Below are positions 35,183 to 44,778 of a stretch of DNA of 64,000 bases, in pieces. The stretch comes from Streptomyces pilosus (GTDB lineage: Bacteria > Actinomycetota > Actinomycetes > Streptomycetales > Streptomycetaceae). The notes beneath the pieces were generated by a model. That model made no database searches. It was given only the letters and a program-made list of their open reading frames with translations, and was not told where the DNA came from. Every line of letters begins with the position of its first letter. Within the stretch, counting starts at the first letter, position 1. Both the position numbers and the translations under genes were made by a program. Where the stretch lies: positions 1,054,001-1,118,000 of the forward strand of contig NZ_BMTU01000001.1 of assembly GCF_014649835.1 (NCBI RefSeq). The letters run 5' to 3'.

Positions 35183-35198
35183 GTTAACGCTCATTAAC
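35183..35198. promoter_or_regulatory. Operator-like palindrome 2, TetR/carboxylase intergenic region
   Basis: GTTAACGCTCATTAAC has arms matching at 6 of 8 positions. It lies 20 bp before the carboxyltransferase start codon, overlapping the likely promoter or leader. Confidence 0.55.
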
Positions 35199-35218
35199 AA
35201 GGTGAGGGGACCCGCAGG

Positions 35219-36835
35219 ATGCATGAGGCACCGGAGCTTCACAGCGCGGCCGATCCCGCGTCGGAGGCCTTTCGGGCCAACGAGGAGGCGCACCGCGCCC
35301 TCGTCGGGGAGCTGCGCGGCAAGCTGGCCGCGGCGGCGCTCGGCGGTGGCGAGCGGGCGCGGGCACGGCACACGGCGCGCGGGAAACTGCTCCCGCGCGA
35401 CCGCGTGGACACGCTCCTCGACCCCGGCTCGCCCTTCCTGGAGCTGGCGCCGCTGGCCGCCGACGGGATGTACGAGGGGCAGGCCCCGGCGGCCGGGGTG
35501 ATCGCCGGCATCGGCCGGGTGGCCGGCCGGGAGTGCGTGGTCGTGGCCAACGACGCCACCGTCAAGGGCGGCACGTACTACCCGATGACGGTGAAGAAGC
35601 ACCTGCGCGCGCAGGAGGTGGCCCTCGACAACCGGCTGCCCTGCGTCTACCTGGTGGACTCCGGCGGCGCGTTCCTGCCGATGCAGGACGAGGTGTTCCC
35701 GGACCGGGACCACTTCGGGCGGATCTTCTACAACCAGGCCCGGATGTCCGGCGCCGGCATCCCGCAGATCGCGGCGGTCCTCGGCTCCTGCACGGCGGGC
35801 GGGGCGTACGTCCCGGCGATGAGCGACGAGGCGGTGATCGTCCGGAACCAGGGGACGATCTTCCTCGGCGGCCCGCCGCTGGTGAAGGCCGCCACCGGCG
35901 AGGTGGTGACGGCGGAGGAACTGGGCGGCGGCGAGGTCCACTCCCGGGTCTCCGGCGTGACCGACCACCTCGCGGAGGACGACGCGCACGCGCTCAGGAT
36001 CGTGCGCACCATCGTCTCCACCCTCCCCGCGCGGGGCTCCCTGCCCTGGAGCGTCGAGCCGGCCGTCGAGCCCAAGGTGGACCCGGCGGGGCTGTACGGG
36101 GCGGTGCCGGTCGACTCCCGCACCCCCTACGACGTGCGGGAGATCATCGCGCGGATCACCGACGGCTCCCGCTTCGCCGAGTTCAAGTCGGAGTTCGGGC
36201 AGACCCTGGTCACCGGTTTCGCGCGGATCCACGGCCACCCGGTGGGGATCGTCGCCAACAACGGCATCCTGTTCGCCGAGTCCGCCCAGAAGGGCGCCCA
36301 CTTCATCGAGCTGTGCGACCAGCGCGGCATCCCGCTGCTGTTCCTGCAGAACATCTCGGGCTTCATGGTCGGCCGGGACTACGAGGCGGGCGGCATCGCC
36401 AAGCACGGCGCCAAGATGGTCACCGCGGTCGCCTGCGCCCGCGTGCCCAAGCTGACGGTGGTGGTCGGCGGCTCCTACGGAGCGGGCAACTACTCCATGT
36501 GCGGGCGGGCGTACTCGCCCCGCTTCCTGTGGATGTGGCCCAACGCGAAGATCTCCGTGATGGGCGGCGAGCAGGCCGCCTCCGTCCTCGCCACCGTCAA
36601 GCGGGACCAGATCGAGGGACGCGGCGAGCAGTGGCCGGCCGAGGACGAGGACGCCTTCAAGGCCCCGATCCGCGCCCAGTACGAGCGTCAGGGGAACGCC
36701 TACTACGCGACGGCCCGCCTCTGGGACGACGGTGTGATCGACCCGATGGACACCCGGCAGGTGCTGGGCCTGGCCCTGACCGCGTGCGCCAACGCGCCCC
36801 TGGGTGACCCCCAGTTCGGCGTCTTCCGGATGTGA
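35219..36835 (+). CDS. Acyl-CoA carboxyltransferase (methylcrotonyl-CoA carboxylase beta-type)
   Basis: A 538-residue carboxyltransferase subunit. Hallmarks are [43 protein letters not shown], the oxyanion-hole glycines of [14 protein letters not shown], and [20 protein letters not shown]. The motif set and length fit the beta subunit of 3-methylcrotonyl-CoA carboxylase rather than acetyl- or propionyl-CoA carboxylase. The ATG at 35219 has GAGGGGA upstream. It opens a four-gene operon with the biotin carboxylase, HMG-CoA lyase and an acyl-CoA dehydrogenase, the classic leucine/isovalerate degradation set. Confidence 0.92.
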   Translation: MHEAPELHSAADPASEAFRANEEAHRALVGELRGKLAAAALGGGERARARHTARGKLLPRDRVDTLLDPGSPFLELAPLAADGMYEGQAPAAGVIAGIGRVAGRECVVVANDATVKGGTYYPMTVKKHLRAQEVALDNRLPCVYLVDSGGAFLPMQDEVFPDRDHFGRIFYNQARMSGAGIPQIAAVLGSCTAGGAYVPAMSDEAVIVRNQGTIFLGGPPLVKAATGEVVTAEELGGGEVHSRVSGVTDHLAEDDAHALRIVRTIVSTLPARGSLPWSVEPAVEPKVDPAGLYGAVPVDSRTPYDVREIIARITDGSRFAEFKSEFGQTLVTGFARIHGHPVGIVANNGILFAESAQKGAHFIELCDQRGIPLLFLQNISGFMVGRDYEAGGIAKHGAKMVTAVACARVPKLTVVVGGSYGAGNYSMCGRAYSPRFLWMWPNAKISVMGGEQAASVLATVKRDQIEGRGEQWPAEDEDAFKAPIRAQYERQGNAYYATARLWDDGVIDPMDTRQVLGLALTACANAPLGDPQFGVFRM

Positions 36836-36849
36836 GGGGACCCCTGACG

Positions 36850-38868
36850 ATGACTGAGCAGATGTTCGAGACGGTACTGGTGGCCAACCGGGGCGAGATC
36901 GCGGTCCGCGTCATCCGCACCCTGCGGTCGATGGGCGTGCGCTCGGTGGCCGTGTACTCCGACGCGGACGCCGACGCCCGGCACGTGCGGGAGGCCGACA
37001 CGGCGGTGCGGATCGGGCCCGCGGCCGCCTCGGAGAGCTACCTGTCGGTGGAGCGGCTGCTGGAGGCCGCCGCCCGCACCGGCGCGCAGGCGGTCCACCC
37101 CGGATACGGCTTCCTCGCCGAGAACGCGCACTTCGCGCGGGCGTGCGCGGAGGCGGGCCTGGTGTTCATCGGCCCCCCGGCGGACGCCATCGCGCTGATG
37201 GGCGACAAGATCCGCGCGAAGGAGACGGTGAAGGCGGCCGGTGTGCCGGTCGTGCCCGGCTCCAGCGGCAGCGGGCTGACGGACGAGCAGCTCGCCGGGG
37301 CGGCCCGCGAGATCGGCGTGCCGGTGCTGCTGAAGCCGTCCGCGGGCGGTGGCGGCAAGGGCATGCGGCTGGTGCGGGACGCCTCGCTGCTGGCCGACGA
37401 GATCGCCGCCGCGCGCCGTGAGGCCCGCGCCTCCTTCGGTGACGACACGCTGCTGGTGGAGCGGTGGATCGACCGGCCCCGGCACATCGAGATCCAGGTG
37501 CTGGCCGACGGACACGGCGGCGTGGTCCACCTCGGCGAGCGCGAGTGCTCCCTCCAGCGGCGCCACCAGAAGATCATCGAGGAGGCGCCCAGCGTGCTCC
37601 TCGACGAGGGGACCCGGGCCGCGATGGGCGAGGCGGCGGTCCAGGCGGCCCGCTCCTGCGGCTACCGGGGCGCGGGCACGGTGGAGTTCATCGTCCCGGG
37701 CAACGACCCCTCCTCGTACTACTTCATGGAGATGAACACCCGCCTCCAGGTGGAGCACCCGGTCACCGAGCTGGTCACGGGGCTCGACCTGGTGGAGTGG
37801 CAGCTGCGGGTGGCGGCGGGCGAGCGGCTGGCCCTCGGGCAGGACGACGTCCGGCTGACCGGTCACGCGGTGGAGGCCCGCATCTGCGCCGAGGACCCCT
37901 CCCGCGGCTTCCTCCCCTCCGGGGGCACGGTGCTCGCGCTGCGCGAGCCGCAGGGCGACGGGGTGCGCACCGACTCCGGGCTGAGCGAGGGCACCGAGGT
38001 CGGCAGCCTCTACGACCCGATGCTCTCCAAGGTGATCGCGTACGGACCCGACCGGGCGACCGCGCTGCGCAGACTCCGCGCGGCACTGGCGGAGACGGTC
38101 ACGCTGGGCGTGCAGACCAACGCGGGGTTCCTGCGGCGGCTGCTGGCGCATCCGGCGGTGGTGCGCGGCGACATGGACACCGGGCTGGTCGAGCGCGAGG
38201 TCGACGGTCTGGTACCGGACGGGGTGCCGGCCGAGGCGTACGCGGCCGCGGCGCTGCTGCGCCAGGCCTCCCTCGCGCCCGCCGGCGCCTCCGGCTGGGC
38301 GGACCCGTTCGACGCGGCCGACGGCTGGCGTCTGGGCGGCACGCGGGCGTGGACGGCGCACCACCTGCGGGTGGCGGGCCACGACCCGGTGACGGTGCGG
38401 GTGCGCGGCACGGCCGACGGCGGGACCGAACTGCTGCTCCCGGGCTCCGGCACCCCGCTGCGGGGGTCCGCGGGCCCGGCGGGCGGGGACCGGTTCACCT
38501 TCTCGCTCGACGGGGTCACCCACACCTTCGCCGCCTCGCCGGACGGCACCTGGCTGGGCCGGGACGGCGACGCCTGGCACGTGCGGGACCACGACCCGGT
38601 CGCCGCCTCCCTCACCCGGGCGGGCCAGGCGGGCGCCGACTCGCTGACCGCGCCGATGCCGGGCACGGTGACGGTGGTGAAGGTCGCCGTCGGCGACGAG
38701 GTGGCCGCCGGACAGAGCCTGCTGGTGGTGGAGGCGATGAAGATGGAGCACGTCGTCTCCGCCCCGCACGCCGGCACGGTCACCGAGCTGGACGTGGCCC
38801 CGGGCAGCACGGTCGCCATGGACCAGGTGCTCGCGGTCATCGCACCCGTGGAGGAGGAGACGGCGTGA
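36850..38868 (+). CDS. Biotin carboxylase/biotin carrier subunit (methylcrotonyl-CoA carboxylase alpha-type)
   Basis: A 672-residue fusion of biotin carboxylase and biotin carrier domains. The N-terminus is TVLVANRGEIAVRVIRTLR, the ATP-grasp loop GGGGKGMRLV, and the active site MEMNTRLQVEHPVTE. The C-terminal carrier motif is VVEAMKMEH, where the Lys is biotinylated. ATG 36850 is preferred over a GTG at 36832 that overlaps the previous stop, because GAGGGG lies at the right distance from the ATG. The sequence around this ribosome site (TGAGGGGACCC) repeats that of the preceding gene. Confidence 0.93.
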   Translation: MTEQMFETVLVANRGEIAVRVIRTLRSMGVRSVAVYSDADADARHVREADTAVRIGPAAASESYLSVERLLEAAARTGAQAVHPGYGFLAENAHFARACAEAGLVFIGPPADAIALMGDKIRAKETVKAAGVPVVPGSSGSGLTDEQLAGAAREIGVPVLLKPSAGGGGKGMRLVRDASLLADEIAAARREARASFGDDTLLVERWIDRPRHIEIQVLADGHGGVVHLGERECSLQRRHQKIIEEAPSVLLDEGTRAAMGEAAVQAARSCGYRGAGTVEFIVPGNDPSSYYFMEMNTRLQVEHPVTELVTGLDLVEWQLRVAAGERLALGQDDVRLTGHAVEARICAEDPSRGFLPSGGTVLALREPQGDGVRTDSGLSEGTEVGSLYDPMLSKVIAYGPDRATALRRLRAALAETVTLGVQTNAGFLRRLLAHPAVVRGDMDTGLVEREVDGLVPDGVPAEAYAAAALLRQASLAPAGASGWADPFDAADGWRLGGTRAWTAHHLRVAGHDPVTVRVRGTADGGTELLLPGSGTPLRGSAGPAGGDRFTFSLDGVTHTFAASPDGTWLGRDGDAWHVRDHDPVAASLTRAGQAGADSLTAPMPGTVTVVKVAVGDEVAAGQSLLVVEAMKMEHVVSAPHAGTVTELDVAPGSTVAMDQVLAVIAPVEEETA

Positions 38869-39812
38869 ACACTCCGGAGCTCGGCCTGCCCATGGTCGTA
38901 CCGGCGGCGGGACTGCCCGCGCGGGTGCGGATCCACGAGGTGGGTGCCCGCGACGGCCTGCAGAACGAGAAGGCGACCGTCCCGACGGCCGTCAAGGCGG
39001 AGTTCGTCCGCCGTCTGGCGGGCACCGGTCTGACCACCGTCGAGGCGACCAGCTTCGTGCACCCCAAGTGGGTGCCGCAGCTCGCGGACGCCGAGGAGCT
39101 GTACCCGGCCGTCGCCGGCCTGCCGGTGGAACTGCCGGTGCTGGTGCCGAACGAGCGCGGGCTGGACCGCGCGCTGGCGCTCGGTGCCCGGCGGGTCGCG
39201 GTGTTCGCCAGTGCCACGGAGTCCTTCGCCAAGGCCAACCTCAACCGCACGGTGGACGAGGCGCTGGCCATGTTCGAGCCGGTGGTGAGCCGGGCGAAGG
39301 CGGCGGACGTCCACGTCCGCGGCTACCTCTCCATGTGCTTCGGCGACCCGTGGGAGGGCGCGGTCCCGGTCGCGCAGGTGGTGAAGGTGTGCCGGGCCCT
39401 GCTGGACATGGGCTGCGACGAGCTGAGTCTGGGCGACACCGTCGGGGTGGCCACCCCGGGCCATGTGACGGCCCTGCTCACCGCGCTCACCGGGGCGGGC
39501 GTGCCCGTGTCCGCGCTCGGCGTGCACTTCCACGACACCTACGGCCAGGCCCTGTCCAACACGCTGGCCGCGCTCCAGCAGGGCGTCACCACGGTCGACG
39601 CCTCCGCCGGCGGCCTGGGCGGCTGCCCGTACGCGAAGTCCGCCACCGGCAATCTCGCCACCGAAGACCTCGTGTGGATGCTGCGCGGCCTCGGCATCGA
39701 CACCGGGGTCGATCTCGGCCGTCTGGTCGCCACAAGCGTCTGGATGGCCGCCCACCTGGGCCGACCCAGCCCGTCCCGCACCGTCCGAGCCCTCTCCCAC
39801 CAGGAGTCGTGA
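38865..39812 (+). CDS. Hydroxymethylglutaryl-CoA lyase
   Basis: A 315-residue TIM-barrel lyase of the HMGL family. Motifs: EVGARDGLQNEK at the start of the barrel, EATSFVHPKWVPQ, LGDTVGVATPG, VHFHDTYGQALSN (metal-binding His-x-His) and the signature loop GGLGGCPYAKSATGN with the catalytic Cys. It splits HMG-CoA into acetyl-CoA and acetoacetate, the last dedicated step of leucine breakdown. The GTG start overlaps the stop of the biotin carboxylase gene (GTGA). Confidence 0.95.
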   Translation: MNTPELGLPMVVPAAGLPARVRIHEVGARDGLQNEKATVPTAVKAEFVRRLAGTGLTTVEATSFVHPKWVPQLADAEELYPAVAGLPVELPVLVPNERGLDRALALGARRVAVFASATESFAKANLNRTVDEALAMFEPVVSRAKAADVHVRGYLSMCFGDPWEGAVPVAQVVKVCRALLDMGCDELSLGDTVGVATPGHVTALLTALTGAGVPVSALGVHFHDTYGQALSNTLAALQQGVTTVDASAGGLGGCPYAKSATGNLATEDLVWMLRGLGIDTGVDLGRLVATSVWMAAHLGRPSPSRTVRALSHQES

Positions 39813-39818
39813 ACGACC

Positions 39819-40979
39819 ATGGACCACAAGCTCTCCCCCGAACTGGAAGAACTCCGCCGCACGGTGGAGGAGTTCGCGCACGACGTGGTGGCGCCGAAGA
39901 TCGGTGACTTCTACGAGCGGCACGAGTTCCCGTACGAGATCGTGCGGGAGATGGGCCGCATGGGCCTGTTCGGCCTGCCGTTCCCGGAGGAGTACGGCGG
40001 CATGGGCGGCGACTACTTCGCCCTCGGCGTGGCCCTGGAGGAGCTCGCCCGGGTGGACTCCTCGGTGGCCATCACCCTGGAGGCGGGTGTCTCGCTGGGC
40101 GCGATGCCGCTGCACCTGTTCGGCACCGAGGAGCAGAAGCGCGCGTGGCTGCCCCGGCTGTGCTCGGGCGAGATCCTGGGCGCGTTCGGCCTGACCGAAC
40201 CGGACGGCGGCAGCGACGCGGGCGCGACCCGTACGACGGCCCGGCTGGACGAGTCGACGAACGAGTGGGTCATCAACGGCACGAAGTGCTTCATCACCAA
40301 CTCGGGCACCGACATCACGGGCCTGGTCACGGTCACCGCGGTCACCGGCCGCAAGCCGGACGGCAAGCCGCTCATCTCGGCGATCATCGTCCCGGCGGGC
40401 ACTCCGGGCTTCACCGTGGCGGCGCCGTACTCGAAGGTCGGCTGGAACGCCTCGGACACGCGGGAGCTGTCCTTCGCCGACGTCCGGGTCCCGGCCGCCA
40501 ACCTGCTCGGTGAGGAGGGCCGCGGCTACGCCCAGTTCCTGCGCATCCTGGACGAGGGCCGGATCGCCATCGCCGCGCTGGGCACGGGCCTGGCGCAGGG
40601 CTGTGTGGACGAGTCGGTGAAGTACGCCAGGGAGCGGCACGCGTTCGGGCGGCCGATCGGCGCCAACCAGGCGATCCAGTTCAAGATCGCCGACATGGAG
40701 ATGAAGGCCCACACGGCCCGCCTCGCGTGGCGCGACGCGGCCAGCCGGCTGGTGGCCGGTGAGCCGTTCAAGAAGGAGGCGGCGCTGGCCAAGCTGTACT
40801 CGTCGACGGTCGCCGTGGACAACGCCCGTGACGCCACCCAGATCCACGGCGGCTACGGCTTCATGAACGAGTACCCGGTGGCCCGGATGTGGCGCGACTC
40901 CAAGATCCTGGAGATCGGCGAGGGCACCAGCGAGGTCCAGCGGATGCTGATCGCGCGGGAGTTGGGGCTGGCGGGCTGA
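39819..40979 (+). CDS. acdH: Acyl-CoA dehydrogenase, AcdH/isovaleryl-CoA type
   Basis: A 386-residue FAD enzyme. Motifs: GAFGLTEPDGGSDAGATRTTA, IHGGYGFMNEYPVARMWRD and ILEIGEGTSEVQRMLIARELG. The operon context (carboxylase, HMG-CoA lyase) indicates branched-chain acyl-CoA substrates such as isovaleryl- or isobutyryl-CoA. It matches, from memory, the Streptomyces acdH product needed for valine/isoleucine/leucine use and for supplying polyketide extender precursors. The ATG at 39819 follows the lyase stop by six bases; GGAG lies about 13 bases upstream. Confidence 0.9.
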   Translation: MDHKLSPELEELRRTVEEFAHDVVAPKIGDFYERHEFPYEIVREMGRMGLFGLPFPEEYGGMGGDYFALGVALEELARVDSSVAITLEAGVSLGAMPLHLFGTEEQKRAWLPRLCSGEILGAFGLTEPDGGSDAGATRTTARLDESTNEWVINGTKCFITNSGTDITGLVTVTAVTGRKPDGKPLISAIIVPAGTPGFTVAAPYSKVGWNASDTRELSFADVRVPAANLLGEEGRGYAQFLRILDEGRIAIAALGTGLAQGCVDESVKYARERHAFGRPIGANQAIQFKIADMEMKAHTARLAWRDAASRLVAGEPFKKEAALAKLYSSTVAVDNARDATQIHGGYGFMNEYPVARMWRDSKILEIGEGTSEVQRMLIARELGLAG

Positions 40980-40999
40980 ACCACCCGTACCCGGACACA

Positions 41000-41029
41000 G
41001 TGGCCCGCGTCGGACCCGGCGCGGGCCAC
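41000..41029 (+). terminator. Terminator of the carboxylase-acdH operon
   Basis: GTGGCCCGCG (41000-41009) and CGCGGGCCAC (41020-41029) form a perfect 10-bp stem with a 10-base loop, 20 bp after the acdH stop. Confidence 0.75.
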
Positions 41030-41041
41030 CGCTCTGCTTAC

Positions 41042-41055
41042 GTGACCCACATCAC
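41042..41055. promoter_or_regulatory. Crp-like palindrome upstream of desE
   Basis: GTGACCCACATCAC fits GTGA-N6-TCAC, the core recognised by Crp/Fnr-type regulators. It lies about 80 bp upstream of the iron box. The desA promoter region has the same arrangement. Confidence 0.45.
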
Positions 41056-41120
41056 GGGACAGGAACGGCATTTCGGCCGCGCGCGGGGCGATGCGCACCG
41101 GGCACCCCCTGGACAGATCG

Positions 41121-41139
41121 TGAGGTTAGGCTAACCTAA
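41121..41139. promoter_or_regulatory. Iron box (DmdR1/IdeR operator) of desE
   Basis: TGAGGTTAGGCTAACCTAA contains the perfect palindrome AGGTTAG-G-CTAACCT and matches the actinobacterial iron box consensus. A DmdR1-type repressor with Fe(II) would bind here and silence desE when iron is plentiful. Confidence 0.93.
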
Positions 41140-41188
41140 GCCTGATTCCGCCGAGGACGGCTCCGTACGCACGAAAGCAGACCCTTCC

Positions 41189-42235
41189 ATGTCGAACGCC
41201 ACAACCGCACGCCTCTCCCGTCGTGGACTGCTCACCGCCGGCGGCGTCCTCGGACTCGGTGCCGTGCTCGCCGCCTGCGGGAGCGACGACGCGAAGGACG
41301 GCGGCTCGGGCGCGAAGGGCTCCGGCGACGCGTCCGGCCCGTGGTCGTTCAAGGACGACCGCGGCACCACGGTGAAGCTGGACAAGGTCCCGGCGAACAT
41401 CGTCGCGTTCACCGGTGCGGCCGCCGCGCTGTACGACTACGGCGTCCAGGTCAAGGGCGTGTTCGGCCCGACGGAGACCAAGGACGGCAAGGCCGACGTC
41501 CAGGCCGGCGACATGGACATCAGCAAGGTGACCATCCTCGGCAACGTGTGGGACCAGTTCAACGTCGAGAAGTACGCGACGCTCGCGCCCGACGTCCTGA
41601 TCTCCACGATGTTCGACGACGCCGGCACCCTCTGGTACGTCCCCGAGGCGTCCAAGGACAAGATCGCCAAGCTCGCCCCGAGCGTCGGCATCTCGGTCTA
41701 CGACCGTCAGCTGACCGCCCCGCTCCAGCGGATGTGGGAGCTCGCCGAGTCCCTCGGCGGCGACATGAAGGCCGCCAGGGCCACCGACGCCAAGAAGCGC
41801 TTCGAGGCGGCCTCCGAGCGGCTGCGCAAGGCCGTCAAGGCCAACCCCGGCATCAAGGTGATGGCCGGTTCCGCGAGCCCCGAACTCTTCTACGTCTCCG
41901 GCACCAACCTCTCGATCGACCTGGAGTACTTCAAGGCCCTCGGTGTGGAGTTCATCGAGCCGCCGGAGGAGGCCAAGGCCGTGGGCGGCGGCTGGTTCGA
42001 GAGCCTGAGCTGGGAGAACGTCGACAAGTACAAGGCCGACGTCATCATGATGGACGACCGCTCCTCGGCCATCCAGCCCGCCGACATCACCGAGGCGACC
42101 TGGAAGAAGCTCCCCGCGGTCAAGGCCGGCCAGGTCATCGCGCGGTCCGCCGAGCCCATCCTGTCCTACGACAAGTGCGCCCCGCTCGTGGAGAGCCTCG
42201 CCGAGGCCATCGAGAAGGCCAAGAAGGTCAGCTGA
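41189..42235 (+). CDS. desE: Ferrioxamine-binding lipoprotein of the desferrioxamine locus
   Basis: A 348-residue siderophore-binding lipoprotein. The N-terminus has a twin-arginine-like LSRRGLLTAGG and a lipobox LAAC at about residues 28-31. The mature part is a FepB/BtuF-type clamshell domain (KVPANIVAFTGAAAALYDYG; PDVLISTMFDD). It captures ferric desferrioxamine for uptake; the permease and ATPase are not in this window. An iron box lies 50-68 bp upstream of the start. The product ends 63 bp before the reductase gene, so the two are probably one transcript. Confidence 0.93.
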   Translation: MSNATTARLSRRGLLTAGGVLGLGAVLAACGSDDAKDGGSGAKGSGDASGPWSFKDDRGTTVKLDKVPANIVAFTGAAAALYDYGVQVKGVFGPTETKDGKADVQAGDMDISKVTILGNVWDQFNVEKYATLAPDVLISTMFDDAGTLWYVPEASKDKIAKLAPSVGISVYDRQLTAPLQRMWELAESLGGDMKAARATDAKKRFEAASERLRKAVKANPGIKVMAGSASPELFYVSGTNLSIDLEYFKALGVEFIEPPEEAKAVGGGWFESLSWENVDKYKADVIMMDDRSSAIQPADITEATWKKLPAVKAGQVIARSAEPILSYDKCAPLVESLAEAIEKAKKVS

Positions 42236-42298
42236 CCCTCCCCGCGAGAAGGCCGGCCGCCCCTCCCCCGACAAAACCCTCCTGCCCCGGAGCCATAG

Positions 42299-43180
42299 GT
42301 GACCACTGCCGTAGCCGCCCCGTTCCGCTTCTTCGCCCTCCAGGTCGCAGCGACGAGGCGGCTCGGCCCGTCCCTGGTCCGGGTCACCTTCACCGGCCCC
42401 GAGCTGCGGGAGTTCCGCTCCGAGGGACGCGACCAGTCCCTGTCGCTGTTCCTGCCGCACCCCGGGCAGAGCGAGCCGGCCGTACCGCTCGAACTGGGTG
42501 ACCAGTGGTGGCAGGGCTGGCGCAAACTGCCCGACGACGTGCGGGCGGTGATGCGCTCGTACACGCTGCGCGCGCTGCGCACCGACGCCGGGGGGCACAC
42601 GAGCGCGATCGACATCGACTTCGTGCTGCACGGGGTCACCGGGGAGGGCGACCCGGCCGCCGAGGCGGGCCCGGCCTCCCGCTGGGCCGCCCGCGCCGCC
42701 GCCGGTGACCGGGTACTGCTGCTCGGCCCCGCCGTCGCCGACAACCGGGCGATCCGCTTCCGCCCGCCCGGGGACACCGATCTGGTGCTCCTGTGGGCCG
42801 ACGAGACCGCCCTGCCCGCCACCGCGGCCGTCCTCGGGACGCTCCCCGCCGGTATGCGGGCGCGGGTCTGGCTGGAGGTGCCGCACTCGGGGGACGTCCA
42901 GGACCTGCCGACGGCCGCCGACGCGGAGATCACCTGGTTCGTGCGGGACGCCACGGCGGCCGCGGAACCGGGAGCCTCCCCCATGGCCCTGGACAGCCTG
43001 CGCGCCGCCGTGCTCCCGCCCGGCGCGCGTCCGTACGTCTGGATCGCCGGCGAGGCCGGCTGTGTGAAGCGGCTGCGGCGCCACGTCGTGAGCGAGCGCG
43101 GGATCGACCGCCGGCGGGTGACCTTCGTCGGCTACTGGCGTCGTGGCCTGACGGAGGAGCAGCTGCGCGAACAGGGTTGA
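42299..43180 (+). CDS. desF: Siderophore-interacting FAD protein (ferric-siderophore reductase)
   Basis: A 293-residue protein of the SIP/ViuB family. The FAD-binding motif RSYTLRALR is at about residue 84, and a second block, ASRWAARAAAGDRVLLLGP, binds the pyrophosphate. The C-terminal NAD(P)-like domain has VWIAGEAGCVKRLRRHVV, where relatives have GExxxxR. It reduces the iron of imported ferrioxamine and so releases it. The GTG at 42299 has GGAG upstream. It follows desE without a separate iron box, suggesting co-transcription. The name desF is from memory. Confidence 0.88.
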   Translation: MTTAVAAPFRFFALQVAATRRLGPSLVRVTFTGPELREFRSEGRDQSLSLFLPHPGQSEPAVPLELGDQWWQGWRKLPDDVRAVMRSYTLRALRTDAGGHTSAIDIDFVLHGVTGEGDPAAEAGPASRWAARAAAGDRVLLLGPAVADNRAIRFRPPGDTDLVLLWADETALPATAAVLGTLPAGMRARVWLEVPHSGDVQDLPTAADAEITWFVRDATAAAEPGASPMALDSLRAAVLPPGARPYVWIAGEAGCVKRLRRHVVSERGIDRRRVTFVGYWRRGLTEEQLREQG

Positions 43181-43220
43181 TTTGAAAGAGAGTTGACCCT
43201 CTCCCACCCACCGTGCGCGA

Positions 43221-43234
43221 GTGACCACGGTCAC
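43221..43234. promoter_or_regulatory. Crp-like palindrome upstream of desA
   Basis: GTGACCACGGTCAC is a perfect GTGACC-AC-GGTCAC palindrome and also fits GTGA-N6-TCAC. It lies 29 bp upstream of the desA iron box. An alternative hairpin, CCACCGTG/CACGGTGG (43208-43215 with 43232-43239), could end the desF transcript. Confidence 0.45.
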
Positions 43235-43262
43235 GGTGGAACGCGGATTACCGTCCCATTAC

Positions 43263-43281
43263 CAAGGTTAGGCTAGCCTAA
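43263..43281. promoter_or_regulatory. Iron box (DmdR1/IdeR operator) of desABCD
   Basis: CAAGGTTAGGCTAGCCTAA contains AGGTTAG-G-CTAGCCT, one mismatch from a perfect palindrome. It lies 54-72 bp upstream of the desA start and should give iron-dependent repression. Confidence 0.93.
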
Positions 43282-43335
43282 GTCACCGCACTGGCCCGCT
43301 CCCGCCCCGGACCGTCCCCACCGGAGGACCCCCAC

Positions 43336-44778
43336 ATGCGCTCGCACCTGCTCAACGACACCACCGCGGAGCACTACCGCCGCTCCGTGACCGAGGGAGT
43401 CGAGCGGGTGGCGGCCAAACTCGCCACCACAGCCCGGCCGTTCACCGGCGTCACGGTCGACGCCCTCGCGCCCCGCATCGACGCGATCGACCTCGACCGG
43501 CCCCTGCACGACACCACCGCGGTACTGGACGAACTGGAGGACGTCTACCTCCGGGACGCGATCTACTTCCACCACCCGCGCTACCTCGCCCACCTCAACT
43601 GCCCGGTCGTCATCCCGGCCCTGCTCGGCGAGGCGGTGCTCTCCGCCGTCAACTCCTCCCTGGACACCTGGGACCAGTCGGCGGGCGGCACCCTCATCGA
43701 GCGCAAGCTCATCGACTGGACGACCGCCCGCATCGGCCTCGGCCCCGCCGCCGACGGCGTGTTCACCTCCGGCGGCACCCAGTCCAACCTCCAGGCGCTG
43801 CTGCTCGCCCGCGAGGAGGCCAAGACCGGTGACCTGGCGAAACTGCGCGTCTTCGCCTCCGAGGTCAGCCACTTCAGCGTGAAGAAGTCCGCGAAACTGC
43901 TCGGCCTCGGGCCCGACGCCGTGATCTCGATCCCAGTCGACCACGACAAGCGGCTGCAGACCGTCGCCCTCGCCCGCGAGCTGGAGCGGTGCGTCGAGGC
44001 GGGCCTCGTCCCCATGGCCGTCGTCGCCACCGCCGGCACCACCGACTTCGGCTCCATCGACCCGCTGCCCGGGATCGCCGAACTGTGCGGGCGGTACGGC
44101 GCCTGGATGCACGTCGACGCCGCCTACGGCTGCGGTCTGCTCGCCTCACTGAAGTACCGCGACCGCATCGCCGGCATCGAGCACGCCGACTCCGTCACCG
44201 TCGACTACCACAAGTCCTTCTTCCAGCCCGTCAGTTCGTCGGCCGTACTGGTCCGCGACACCGCCACGCTGCGGCACGCCACCTACCACGCCGAGTACCT
44301 CAACCCGCGCCGCATGGTGATCGAGCGCATCCCCAACCAGGTCGACAAGTCCCTGCAGACCACCCGCCGCTTCGACGCCCTGAAACTGTGGATGACGCTG
44401 CGCGTGATGGGTGCCGACGGCATCGGCGGCCTCTTCGACGAGGTGTGCGACCTGGCCGCGGAGGGCTGGAAGCTGCTCGCCGCCGACCCGCGCTTCGACG
44501 TCGTGGTCGCGCCCAGCCTCTCCACCCTCGTCTTCCGCTACATCCCGGCGGCCGTCACCGACCCCGCCGAGATCGACCGCGCCAACCTCTACGCCCGCAA
44601 GGCCCTCTTCGCCTCCGGCGACGCGGTCGTCGCCGGCACCAAGGTGGCCGGGCGCCACTACCTGAAGTTCACCCTGCTGAACCCCGAGACCACGACGGAC
44701 GACATCTCCGCCGTCCTCGATCTGATCGCCGGCCACGCCGAGCAGTACCTGGGAGAGTCCCTTGACCGCGCTTGCTGA
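43336..44778 (+). CDS. desA: PLP-dependent lysine decarboxylase, desferrioxamine synthesis step 1
   Basis: A 480-residue group II PLP decarboxylase. Key motifs are [48 protein letters not shown] (Asp pairing with the PLP ring) and [11 protein letters not shown] with the Schiff-base Lys. It converts lysine to cadaverine, the first step toward desferrioxamine E/B. An iron box lies upstream. The 3' end overlaps desB by 17 bases, so translation of the pair is coupled. Confidence 0.96.
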   Translation: MRSHLLNDTTAEHYRRSVTEGVERVAAKLATTARPFTGVTVDALAPRIDAIDLDRPLHDTTAVLDELEDVYLRDAIYFHHPRYLAHLNCPVVIPALLGEAVLSAVNSSLDTWDQSAGGTLIERKLIDWTTARIGLGPAADGVFTSGGTQSNLQALLLAREEAKTGDLAKLRVFASEVSHFSVKKSAKLLGLGPDAVISIPVDHDKRLQTVALARELERCVEAGLVPMAVVATAGTTDFGSIDPLPGIAELCGRYGAWMHVDAAYGCGLLASLKYRDRIAGIEHADSVTVDYHKSFFQPVSSSAVLVRDTATLRHATYHAEYLNPRRMVIERIPNQVDKSLQTTRRFDALKLWMTLRVMGADGIGGLFDEVCDLAAEGWKLLAADPRFDVVVAPSLSTLVFRYIPAAVTDPAEIDRANLYARKALFASGDAVVAGTKVAGRHYLKFTLLNPETTTDDISAVLDLIAGHAEQYLGESLDRAC

